From NCBI RefSeq assembly GCF_008362905.1, contig NZ_VFJB01000007.1:1-64000 (forward strand): a stretch of 64,000 nucleotides of DNA. Reading direction: 5' to 3'. Below the pieces are notes generated by a model. The model searched no databases, had not been told where the DNA came from, and saw only the letters and a list, made by a program, of their open reading frames with translations. Origin of the DNA: Deferribacter autotrophicus. Its GTDB lineage: Bacteria > Chrysiogenota > Deferribacteres > Deferribacterales > Deferribacteraceae. Shown piece after piece: positions 33,625-40,876 of the stretch. The translations under genes and the position numbers were made by a program. Within the stretch, counting starts at the first letter, position 1. Each line of letters opens with the position of its first letter.

Positions 33625-34573
33625 GCAGAATGCTCAAAATCAATTAAGCTTAAACAAGCCGGTATTAACTCCTCAGGATATTGTACATCAGGTAAATTTA
33701 ATTCAGGAAGTTATGAAAACAGTCATGAAAGAAGGTGAGCATTACGGAATTATACCGGGAACCAATAAACCAACTCTGTACAAAGCGGGCGCAGAAAAGC
33801 TTTTGATTACGTTCAGGCTTGATCCTGAATATGAGGTAATTTCATCTGTTCATGAAAAAGACTTTGTTTCCTATACAGTCAAGTGCACTCTTTATCACAT
33901 CAATACAGGCAATAGAGTATCTTCCGGGCTAGGTAGTTGCAATAGCCGTGAGAAAAAGTACAGAAAGCAAAACCCTTATGACATAGATAACACCATCCTG
34001 AAAATGGCTTCCAAGAGAGCTTTGATTGCAGCAGTATTAAACGGAACTGCCGCATCAGATATTTTTACTCAGGATATAGAAGATATTTCTGATCTTTCGG
34101 AAAACAACTCTAAGCAAATAAAAACTCCTGAAAAACTGAAAGAAAAATCCAAAGTAAGTTACAAGCTATTGTTAGGAGAACTTTTGTTCAGAAAATACGG
34201 AATCGATTTAAAGACAGAGAAAGAGAAAGCCGTAGAATTTATTTATCAGAGGACTGGCAAACGTTCTTTGACAGAGAATGAAGCAAGAGAATTATATGAA
34301 AAACTGAACGAGGAACTTGAAACAAACCTGTCCAGGCAACAGAGGGAAGAACTGGAAAGTTATCTTAAAGAGGCAGGATTTTTCAGTAATCGTATTGAGT
34401 TAATTCTTGATACAATTGATTTTTTCAAAACTATTGACGTTCTGAAGCAGTTCAGAAGTGGCAATATTGAAGAAGCTCTAAAATTGTTGGGCTACCGTAT
34501 CAATGCAAATACCATTGTTACACTTGATGGCGAAGTCGTTGGTGAAATTGAAGAGGACGATGTTCCTTTTTAA
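33590..34573 (+). CDS. DNA-metabolism protein with SSB-like acidic C-tip
   Basis: The 327-residue protein has the region VMKEGEHYGIIPGTNKPTLY then KAGAEKLLITFRL, and later KMASKRALIAAVLNGTAASD. This type occurs in phages and mobile elements and resembles single-strand-annealing proteins, but I cannot name it with certainty. The C-terminus ends EEDDVPF, like the tip through which SSB recruits partners. A GGAGG site precedes the ATG. Confidence 0.65.
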   Translation: MQGTALQTVENKQNAQNQLSLNKPVLTPQDIVHQVNLIQEVMKTVMKEGEHYGIIPGTNKPTLYKAGAEKLLITFRLDPEYEVISSVHEKDFVSYTVKCTLYHINTGNRVSSGLGSCNSREKKYRKQNPYDIDNTILKMASKRALIAAVLNGTAASDIFTQDIEDISDLSENNSKQIKTPEKLKEKSKVSYKLLLGELLFRKYGIDLKTEKEKAVEFIYQRTGKRSLTENEARELYEKLNEELETNLSRQQREELESYLKEAGFFSNRIELILDTIDFFKTIDVLKQFRSGNIEEALKLLGYRINANTIVTLDGEVVGEIEEDDVPF

Positions 34574-34592
34574 TTAAAATCAGGAGGTAGTT

Positions 34593-34787
34593 ATGATTAT
34601 TCAGGTAAAAGATAAGAATTATAAGAAAAGTATAAGAAAACACGCAGGGTGCAGGAATTTCACATGTCAGGAATGCGGGATTGAGTTTGATTATATGGAA
34701 GTGGCGATAAATAGGTTTTTTTGTCCGGTTTGCGGCGCATATATGGATATTTGTAATGGTTGCGGAAAATGTGGGAGATGGAATTAG
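34593..34787 (+). CDS. Small zinc-ribbon protein
   Basis: The 64-residue protein carries FTCQECGIEFDY, FFCPVCGAYMD and ICNGCGKCGRW, giving enough cysteines for two metal sites. A GGAGG site lies before the ATG. It may act in nucleic-acid binding. Function is otherwise unknown. Confidence 0.75.
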   Translation: MIIQVKDKNYKKSIRKHAGCRNFTCQECGIEFDYMEVAINRFFCPVCGAYMDICNGCGKCGRWN

Positions 34788-34798
34788 AGGAGACGCAT

Positions 34799-34990
34799 AT
34801 GAGCGTAAGAGAAAAAGTGATTTTAGAAAAAAGACAGGGGCTTGGCATTCTATTATGTCAGGCGATTGATCTGATTAATAATGAGCAATATGAGAACGCG
34901 ATAATAACATTGGAGCAAGCTATTAAAAAAGTGAGAGACATAAAAATCTTGAAGCAAAACAACAACAAAAAGGAGGTTTGTCATGCTTAG
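34799..34990 (+). CDS. Small helical protein
   Basis: ATG 34799 has GAGGAG upstream; an earlier in-frame ATG overlaps the zinc-ribbon gene. The 63-residue product is helical with a TPR-like phrase INNEQYENAIITLEQAIKK. It overlaps the DUF736 gene by 8 bp. Function unknown. Confidence 0.65.
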   Translation: MSVREKVILEKRQGLGILLCQAIDLINNEQYENAIITLEQAIKKVRDIKILKQNNNKKEVCHA

Positions 34991-35441
34991 CACAGTTGGA
35001 GCATTATGGAAAAAAGATTACAAAGGTGAGGATGGCAAGAAACATGCTTTTCTTACTGGTGAAGTAAATCTTGGCATTCTTGGTCGCAAAAGGATATCAG
35101 CGTTTAAAAATGAAAAGAAGGAAAAAGATACACATCCAGATTGGCGTATTGTTATGTCTGAAGAGGTGGCTAGTGATGATGGGAAGAAGGAATACAAGCA
35201 GAATACTTGTGGAGCTCTTTGGTTAAAGGAGTATACGGATAAGGATGGTAATAATAAAAAATATTTTTCTGGCGTTATTCAAATTGGATTAATGGAGCAT
35301 AATATTGCAATATTTGCCAACGAGAACAAAAAAGAAGAGAAGCATCCGGACTATCGAGTTGTTTTCAGTAAGCCTGACAGGATGACTCCAGACCAAAGTA
35401 TTGAAGACGATAGTTTTGATGAAGATGATTTGCCTTTTTAG
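34983..35441 (+). CDS. Tandem DUF736-type protein with SSB-like tip
   Basis: The 152-residue protein holds two copies of the DUF736 unit: TVGALWKKDYKGEDGKKHAF...HPDWRIVM and TCGALWLKEYTDKDGNNKKY...HPDYRVVF. DUF736 proteins occur in conjugative elements and their role is unclear. The C-terminus ends FDEDDLPF, an SSB-type tip. AAGGAGG precedes the ATG, and a terminator follows. Confidence 0.85.
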   Translation: MLSTVGALWKKDYKGEDGKKHAFLTGEVNLGILGRKRISAFKNEKKEKDTHPDWRIVMSEEVASDDGKKEYKQNTCGALWLKEYTDKDGNNKKYFSGVIQIGLMEHNIAIFANENKKEEKHPDYRVVFSKPDRMTPDQSIEDDSFDEDDLPF

Positions 35442-35466
35442 AGGGGATTGCTCCCTCTCTTTTTTG
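35440..35466 (+). terminator. Terminator after the DUF736 gene
   Basis: AGAGGG-GATTG-CTCCCTCT followed by a T-run forms a rho-independent terminator that ends the 28.9-35.4 kb transcript. Confidence 0.8.
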
Positions 35467-35479
35467 CCGGAGGTAATAA

Positions 35480-35683
35480 ATGCAGAATGTTAAATGGATC
35501 AATTATGGAGGTAATCTGATATGCGATATGAAAACAGCATCAAAACTTCTATTGTTAAGAGAAAAGACAATTTACAACCTGGTATCGAAAGGGGATCTAA
35601 GGGTTTTCAAAGTAGGGAGAAAAAACTTTTTCACAAAAGAGGAGATAGAAAGATACCAGAGGCAAAGAGTTATATTGAAGTAA
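35480..35683 (+). CDS. Excisionase-type helix-turn-helix protein
   Basis: The 67-residue protein contains DMKTASKLLLLREKTIYNLV then GDLRVFKVGRKNFFTKEEIE, the MerR-like HTH of small excisionase-type proteins. A GGAGG site lies 8 bp upstream. It is a candidate regulator. The downstream Csx3-like frame begins within its last codons. Confidence 0.8.
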   Translation: MQNVKWINYGGNLICDMKTASKLLLLREKTIYNLVSKGDLRVFKVGRKNFFTKEEIERYQRQRVILK

Positions 35684-35922
35684 GATATTCAAACTCGATA
35701 CTGGATATAATTGTTAATGTCAGAAATATTGAACTTGGAGAATTAATAGAATTGCTTAAGAATAAACTTCCTGATGTCGAAAAAGTTTTGGGTAAAAATT
35801 TGAAAATCAGAGGCAGGTTTCCGTATCAGATAGGTTTTTGGATTGCAAAGAGATACTATAAACTTGCAAGCAGTATAAGCGTATTTGACCCTGTCACCAA
35901 AGAGTATGTTCGTATTTTTTAA
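35674..35922 (+). CDS. Csx3-like small protein without catalytic residues
   Basis: The last 80 or so residues of this frame read as a Csx3-type fold: GKNLKIRGRFPYQIGFWIAK then YKLASSISVFDPVTKEYVRI. Csx3 is a ring nuclease that degrades cyclic tetra-adenylate made by type III CRISPR systems. The usual histidine pair and DPR arginine are replaced (KRYYK, DPVTK). The start is uncertain: I suggest the rare ATT at 35674, since an ATG at 35521 lies fully inside the HTH gene. Fusion by frameshift is also possible. Confidence 0.5.
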   Translation: MEVRYSNSILDIIVNVRNIELGELIELLKNKLPDVEKVLGKNLKIRGRFPYQIGFWIAKRYYKLASSISVFDPVTKEYVRIF

Positions 35923-35960
35923 TAAAAGGAAATAAAATGAAATAAAGTGAAATAAAAGGA
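35921..35960 (+). repeat. Four 10-bp direct repeats before the parB-like gene
   Basis: AATAAAAGGA, AATAAAATGA, AATAAAGTGA, AATAAAAGGA run in tandem, about 40 bp before the ParB start. They may be an operator or a small centromere. Confidence 0.75.
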
Positions 35961-35997
35961 AGTTTGCCACTGAGTGCAAAAAATAGAGGGGGTTATT

Positions 35998-37008
35998 ATG
36001 AATGTAAAAATGATTGAAATAAACAAATTAAAACAACATACAAAAAACAAAGATTTTTTTGAAGATATGGTTGGATATGATTTTGAAGAATTAAAAAGAA
36101 GTATTGTTGAAAATGGTCTTATAGAACCTTTAATTGTCACCCCTGATAAAAATGGATACTATAAAATAATTTGCGGAAATCAGAGATATAAAGCCTGTAA
36201 AGAATTAAATATAGAGGAAATTCCGTGTATTATCAAAGAATTTAAAAATGAAGATGAAGAATTGAAAACATTGATTGAAGATAATCTTGTTAGAAGACAT
36301 TTAACACCATATCAAAGAGCAAAGCTAATGAATGAACTATTTAAACTTTCAAACAAAAAAACTAAAACTGAAAGAATCAAAGAATTGAGTCAAAAAACCG
36401 AATACAAAGAAAGACAAATCAGTAAATATTTAAAAATAGCAGAGAACCTGATTCGAGAATTTGCGGCAATGCTTGATAAAGGAGAGATAAACATAAATAC
36501 AGCAAATGAACTGGCTACTCATTCCAAAGAAGTTCAATATGAAATATATAACATTATTAAAGAAAAAGCCGTTGATGATGTAAAAAATACAATAACAGAG
36601 CAACTGCAAAGAATAAAACAATTGCTAAACGAAAATAAAAAGAAAGATGAAAAGATTAAACAAATAGAAAAGGAATATTCAGAATTTAAAAACCTCTTAA
36701 AAATTAAAAGTCTTGATCCTGAAACTAAAAAACATGATGCTGAAATTGTTCGGGATATAATAACAATAAATGTTCAAATACTGAATTTAATTAAAAAATG
36801 TTTAAAATATTCAGTTGATATGAAAAAAATGGGTTTTGCTGATGAAAATATAAAAATGGATGTAACACTTTTTAGTGAAATAAAGCCTCCAGTATTCCCT
36901 ATATTTAAAGTAGATTTGAAAGATATTGCTGATTATATTGAATTAAGCAAGGATGTAAGGAAATATGAAGAAGTAATTGAAGAGCATGTATTAAAATATC
37001 TTGAGTAG
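35998..37008 (+). CDS. parB: ParB/Spo0J-family partition or regulatory protein
   Basis: ATG 35998 has an AGAGGGGG site. The 336-residue product has the ParB nuclease/CTPase-like N-domain (ELKRSIVENGLIEPLIVT, IICGNQRYKACKELN, EDNLVRRHLTPYQRA) and a helix-turn-helix (KTEYKERQISKYLKIAE), then a coiled coil. No ParA partner is nearby, so it may be a regulator or a segregation factor working with the ParM system. Tandem repeats just upstream could be its site. Confidence 0.85.
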   Translation: MNVKMIEINKLKQHTKNKDFFEDMVGYDFEELKRSIVENGLIEPLIVTPDKNGYYKIICGNQRYKACKELNIEEIPCIIKEFKNEDEELKTLIEDNLVRRHLTPYQRAKLMNELFKLSNKKTKTERIKELSQKTEYKERQISKYLKIAENLIREFAAMLDKGEININTANELATHSKEVQYEIYNIIKEKAVDDVKNTITEQLQRIKQLLNENKKKDEKIKQIEKEYSEFKNLLKIKSLDPETKKHDAEIVRDIITINVQILNLIKKCLKYSVDMKKMGFADENIKMDVTLFSEIKPPVFPIFKVDLKDIADYIELSKDVRKYEEVIEEHVLKYLE

Positions 37009-37014
37009 GGTATT

Positions 37015-37764
37015 ATGCTCAAATACAGCGATGTAGTTCAATACCTGAAACAAAAGGGGTTGAAAAACAAATACATTGCAGAAATGACAGGGTTATCCTG
37101 TTCTTATATAAGGCAATACTATGGAAATGATGACTGTAATCATACTAAAAAGAAGCCTAATGCAAGAGAAATAAAAATAGCTAGCATTCTCATAACAAAA
37201 AGAAATAAAAGTTTTATAGATGTTGTGGAAATATTTTCAGACAAATATGATATAAACGTTTTTTACGAGTCACTTGCTGATGAAATAAAAAAGCAATCGC
37301 TAAATATTGTTGATTCTTTTTTTGAAGATGCTTCAAAGTTATTAAAACTTGGTCTTTCTTTAAGGCAGGTGTGTAAACTTTTTGAGGTGGCGAACGATGG
37401 TTTTACGCCTGATCATTCGTCGCTTAGAAAACATTTAATCAAAAAAGGTATTTATACAAAAGTTGTTAATTTAACTACGCAAGATAAAAAATTGACGTTG
37501 AGAGACAGAAAGAAAATATTATTTTTTATTCGTAAAAATAATCTTAAACTCAGAATAGAAGATTTTATGTTGTTGTATTCAAAGTTTTCAGACGTTCATG
37601 TTAAAACATTATTCGAATTGTTAGAAAATAGTGAGAATTATGAAGTAAAGAAATGTATATGCTGTGGGAAAGAATATTTGTTTAAAGATAAAAAATTCCG
37701 TTTATGTCCGCAATGCCGCAATAAAGCAAGTTATGAGAGTCACTATGGTAGCCTATCAATTTAA
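37015..37764 (+). CDS. HTH protein with C-terminal zinc ribbon
   Basis: The 249-residue product starts with a helix-turn-helix (LKNKYIAEMTGLSCSYIRQY). It has a second HTH-like part (LKLGLSLRQVCKLFEVAND) and ends with a zinc ribbon KKCICCGKEYLFKDKKFRLC then PQC. It is 6 bp after parB, so co-transcribed. A DNA-binding regulator of the element is likely. It faces the DUF192 gene convergently. Confidence 0.65.
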   Translation: MLKYSDVVQYLKQKGLKNKYIAEMTGLSCSYIRQYYGNDDCNHTKKKPNAREIKIASILITKRNKSFIDVVEIFSDKYDINVFYESLADEIKKQSLNIVDSFFEDASKLLKLGLSLRQVCKLFEVANDGFTPDHSSLRKHLIKKGIYTKVVNLTTQDKKLTLRDRKKILFFIRKNNLKLRIEDFMLLYSKFSDVHVKTLFELLENSENYEVKKCICCGKEYLFKDKKFRLCPQCRNKASYESHYGSLSI

Positions 37765-38156
37765 AAAGAGAATTTGTTTTTTGGTATTTCGATAATATAT
37801 TTGCCTTTAACAGAAATTAGCCTTTTGATAGGAAAATCAAAACATTCATTTAACAAAAATTCTTTTGACGCTACTTTTTTCAGTGAGCAAATCACCAGCG
37901 GGAATTGCATTTCCATCGATTGAAAAATGTAGATATTGTTTTGTTTAAAAACAAACAACATGCCATCATATGGATAGTTTCTCACATTGCTCAGTCCTTT
38001 GCGTCTCAAATAGTTATTATCAGCTATTTGAATATGAAATGTTTTGCCATTAATGGTGATAACATCGCTTGAAAACTGAAAATAATCAAAAATATTAACG
38101 ATGATTAAAATAATTGTTAAAGTTAATAATATTGTCTTTATGTTTTTTGGGTTCAT
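37761..38156 (-). CDS. Membrane-anchored DUF192-like protein
   Basis: I choose ATG 38156 (MNPKNIKTILL) over the upstream start at 38183. The product of about 131 residues has one N-terminal membrane helix (TILLTLTIILIIVNIFDYF) and a DUF192-type domain (FHIQIADNNYLRRKGLSNVR, then YDGMLFVFKQNNIYIF). The family function is unknown. The end is convergent with the HTH gene. It shares the small minus-strand unit under the divergent box at 38.35 kb. Confidence 0.75.
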   Translation of the reverse strand: MNPKNIKTILLTLTIILIIVNIFDYFQFSSDVITINGKTFHIQIADNNYLRRKGLSNVRNYPYDGMLFVFKQNNIYIFQSMEMQFPLVICSLKKVASKEFLLNECFDFPIKRLISVKGKYIIEIPKNKFSF

Positions 38157-38313
38157 AATCTTCTCTAAAATCGAAATGTTCAATCATCGGAACATCAACA
38201 CTTTTTACAGCCATACATTCCGGACAGATATACAGCAATGATAGCATTTTTTTGTTCCTGTCAATAATTGCCTTAAAAACAAGGTAATCGATACCGCATT
38301 TTTTACATTTCAT
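38095..38313 (-). CDS. Small zinc-binding protein
   Basis: The product of about 72 residues starts MKCKKCGIDYLVFKA and contains LLYICPECMAVKS, giving two CXXC pairs for one zinc. A longer frame up to 38391 would run through the promoter. The ribosome site is poor. It overlaps the start of the DUF192 gene. Confidence 0.65.
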   Translation of the reverse strand: MKCKKCGIDYLVFKAIIDRNKKMLSLLYICPECMAVKSVDVPMIEHFDFREDYEPKKHKDNIINFNNYFNHR

Positions 38314-38334
38314 GCTTTTACAATAATAAAATTT

Positions 38335-38397
38335 TGTCAAAAAAATAGTGGTTTTCTGAAATACCACAAACAAATCCCATAAAATCGGCAATATTTA
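38335..38397. promoter_or_regulatory. Divergent box pair heading the traA operon
   Basis: GTGGT (38349-38353) and ACCAC (38363-38367) are inverted with a 10-bp spacer. ATACCACA (38361-38368) lies 21 bp before AATATT (38390-38395), which serves the pilin operon. On the minus strand TTGACA (38340-38335) serves the small Zn/DUF192 unit. Confidence 0.6.
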
Positions 38398-38423
38398 AAA
38401 ATGATAAAAGTTGAGGTGCGGTT

Positions 38424-38936
38424 ATGCCAGTTATGATTATTGAGAAGAATATTGATTATTACAAATATCATGAGGCAATAAATAACAAAAGCAGACAGTT
38501 TGTTATCAGTGAAGAACAGTTAAATTATCCATCAGTAAATCCTTTTGCGATTTTAGGTCACAAGAAATCAAATATTAATCGAGACAAACCATTGAAAACT
38601 GGAATAAGAAAGGGGGTGATAGGAAACATATACTTTGATTTTGATAAATATAACATAAAGCCTGAAGAACAGAGAAAACTTCAACAAATCATCAAAACTC
38701 TCAAATCAAAATATTCCAACAAAATAATCAAAGTCATCGGATACACTGACTGGTTTGGAACAGAAAAGTATAACGATGAACTGGCAAGAAAACGTGCTTA
38801 TCAGGTTGCTCTTCACTTATGGAAGGCTGGGTTGACAGTTAAACCTGAGGGGAGAGGCAAGTGTTGTTATAAAACCACACCCGAAAAGTCAAGGAGAGTG
38901 GAAATTATCATTGAAGATAAAAAGGAGGTGAAATGA
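38424..38936 (+). CDS. OmpA-like domain protein without signal peptide
   Basis: The 170-residue protein carries an OmpA-like peptidoglycan-binding domain: GNIYFDFDKYNIKPEEQRKL, KVIGYTDWFGTEKYNDELAR, RKRAYQVALHLWKAGL and EKSRRVEIIIE. No signal peptide or lipobox is seen, which is unusual. It starts 27 bp after the -10 and is the first gene of the pilin operon, overlapping traA by 4 bp. It may be exported by an unknown route, or may be intracellular. Confidence 0.82.
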   Translation: MPVMIIEKNIDYYKYHEAINNKSRQFVISEEQLNYPSVNPFAILGHKKSNINRDKPLKTGIRKGVIGNIYFDFDKYNIKPEEQRKLQQIIKTLKSKYSNKIIKVIGYTDWFGTEKYNDELARKRAYQVALHLWKAGLTVKPEGRGKCCYKTTPEKSRRVEIIIEDKKEVK

Positions 38937-39289
38937 CAATGAAAAAGAAACTTAAAAAATTAGCAACAAAGTTATACGTAACCTTATGTGATCCCAGAGT
39001 TCAGGCAGTTTTAATTGTTGCGTTTGTTATTGCTTTATCAAGCGCAGATGTAATGGCACAAACATCAGATCCATGGGAAACTTCATATTCTACCATTTCT
39101 GACTGGATAAGCGGTAATTTGGGTCTTTTAATGGCTCTTGTAACATTTATCATCGGTGTAGGTATTTCAATTGCAACAAAGTCTCTTGCTACTCTTGGAT
39201 GGGCGATTGTTCTTGCGTTTGTAATTGGTGGTCTTGGCGGTATTGCAAAAAGCTTCTTCAACTTAGGTGGAACTGCTTTTGGGCATTAA
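38933..39289 (+). CDS. traA: TraA/VirB2-like pilin precursor
   Basis: The 118-residue protein has a long basic leader with a hydrophobic segment (AVLIVAFVIALSSADVMA) and a signal-peptidase site after VMA. Two hydrophobic helices (LGLLMALVTFIIGVGISIAT and TLGWAIVLAFVIGGLGGIA) are split by a short basic loop. This is the cyclic/F-type pilin layout, and it sits first among tra core genes. AAGGAGGTG precedes ATG 38933; a second ATG lies 6 bp later. Confidence 0.92.
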   Translation: MTMKKKLKKLATKLYVTLCDPRVQAVLIVAFVIALSSADVMAQTSDPWETSYSTISDWISGNLGLLMALVTFIIGVGISIATKSLATLGWAIVLAFVIGGLGGIAKSFFNLGGTAFGH

Positions 39290-39307
39290 TAAACGAAGAG
39301 GTGGCGT

Positions 39308-39589
39308 ATGAACAATGAGGATTACAGAATACCGAAATATTTAGACTCACAACCGGTTATTTTGTTCTGGGAGTTAGATGAATTTATATTGTTTATAGTC
39401 ATAATCTTTGTGAGCATGTTCATACGCCACCAATTTATAGGGTTTGTTATAGCCTTTACGGTTGTGCAGACATTTAAAAAAATCAAAAAGAAAAAGCACA
39501 AAGGATTTTTATTTCATGTCGGATATAAGCTTGGACTTGTCCAGATAAAAAACATTCCGCCATATCACATTAAAGAATTCGGGGATTAA
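39308..39589 (+). CDS. traL: F-type T4SS protein TraL
   Basis: TraL is a small inner-membrane part of the pilus machine. The 93-residue protein opens YRIPKYLDSQPVILFWELDE, the TraL signature, then a membrane segment (FILFIVIIFVSMFI) and the amphipathic end. It is 18 bp after traA and directly before traE. Confidence 0.93.
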   Translation: MNNEDYRIPKYLDSQPVILFWELDEFILFIVIIFVSMFIRHQFIGFVIAFTVVQTFKKIKKKKHKGFLFHVGYKLGLVQIKNIPPYHIKEFGD

Positions 39590-39590
39590 T

Positions 39591-40196
39591 ATGAGCTTTG
39601 TAGAACAATGGGAAAACATCAGAAAAAGTAAAAATCTGCTGACTTATGTAGCAATAGGTTTGTTTGCGTTAAATATTCTTCAATTGATTTTATTGGGGTA
39701 TGTGAGCGCTCACAGGAAAGTGTTAATTCAACTTCCCCCTACAAGATTAGTAGAAAGCATAAATTACGCATCAAACGAGGCAAATCCGGCATTTTTTAAA
39801 ATGTGGGCGAGATACATTATAGCGACACTAACAAATTATACTCAGGATACAATAGATGATAATGTATTCATAATTTCTCAATATTTGCATCCTGAAATTT
39901 ACAACAAGGTTACTGCCGATCTCGAAGAATTAAGAAAAACGGTTAAAGAGAACAGAATGAGCCAGGCTTTTTACCCAGACTGGGAAAGAGCTGAATACGA
40001 TTACCGTGGAAAATACGCTCTTGTCAGAGTTAAAGGCAAGGGCTTGAAATACATAGGCTTTAAGAAAAAAGAAATCAAAGAAGGCTATGAATTAAAAATG
40101 CTTATAGAGGATGGTCATTTATATATCGTTGGTATTTCAAAACTTGATGATAATGAAAAGAAAACTCCTGAACAAAACAATAAGGGGGCAAAATGA
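39591..40196 (+). CDS. traE: F-type T4SS protein TraE
   Basis: TraE is the VirB8-like inner-membrane component. The 201-residue protein has an N-terminal membrane helix (LLTYVAIGLFALNILQLILL) and a periplasmic domain with ILQLILLGYVSAHRKVLIQL and later MWARYIIATLTNYTQDTIDD. It overlaps traK by 4 bp. Confidence 0.92.
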   Translation: MSFVEQWENIRKSKNLLTYVAIGLFALNILQLILLGYVSAHRKVLIQLPPTRLVESINYASNEANPAFFKMWARYIIATLTNYTQDTIDDNVFIISQYLHPEIYNKVTADLEELRKTVKENRMSQAFYPDWERAEYDYRGKYALVRVKGKGLKYIGFKKKEIKEGYELKMLIEDGHLYIVGISKLDDNEKKTPEQNNKGAK

Positions 40197-40873
40197 GAAA
40201 ATTATTAATTTCTACGATTTTAATTATAAGTGTTGCATCAACTATATATGCTAAAGTTATAAAAAAAGATTTTCGTGAGCTGATAGGTAACAAATTTATC
40301 AATGTATCAATAAAAGACATAAACCTTCTTAGATTTCCGTATCAGGTTAAAGAGGTTCAATCAAGCAAAGATTTATCCATGAATATCAGAGGTAAAAATA
40401 TATTTGTTAAATTGATTGAAAAAGTGCCAACCGAATTGTTCGTTATGCTGAATGATCCAGATGAAACGACAATTAATATTATCTTAAATCCAAAAGACAT
40501 TCCATCACAAACGATAGAGTTTACTGACAAATCAGCAGAGATGAAAAAAGTCTATGAAGAAGAAAAATCTATGCCTTATGAAAAAGCGATAAGGAACATT
40601 ATCGTGTCAATTTCTAAAACAGGAAAAGTAAAAGGTTATTCTGTTTTAGAAGCGGATAATGAAACAATCAAAACTAACGAGCTGGAATTAACAAAACTTA
40701 GAACATACCAGGGCTATAAGTATAGCGCCGAAGTCTGGAAAGTTAAAAATATCTCTAATAAGGCTTTATATCTTGAAGAACCTTTCTTTTACATGATTGG
40801 CATGAGGGCAATCAGTATCGAAAAGCATAATCTTGCACAAGGTGAAGAGACCTTACTCTATATTGTGAGGTGA
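40193..40873 (+). CDS. traK: F-type T4SS protein TraK
   Basis: TraK is the VirB9-like secretin-type protein of the outer-membrane core complex. The 226 residues have a signal peptide (LLISTILIISVASTIYA), the INLLRFPYQVKEVQS opening, and the later region (YKYSAEVWKVKNISN) typical of the family. It is next to traB. Confidence 0.92.
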   Translation: MRKLLISTILIISVASTIYAKVIKKDFRELIGNKFINVSIKDINLLRFPYQVKEVQSSKDLSMNIRGKNIFVKLIEKVPTELFVMLNDPDETTINIILNPKDIPSQTIEFTDKSAEMKKVYEEEKSMPYEKAIRNIIVSISKTGKVKGYSVLEADNETIKTNELELTKLRTYQGYKYSAEVWKVKNISNKALYLEEPFFYMIGMRAISIEKHNLAQGEETLLYIVR

Positions 40874-40876
40874 CAA

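Noticed and set aside
35521-35673. Csx3-like gene starting at ATG 35521
   Set aside because: The first 50 codons overlap the well-supported HTH gene in another frame and look like its shadow. A later start is more likely.
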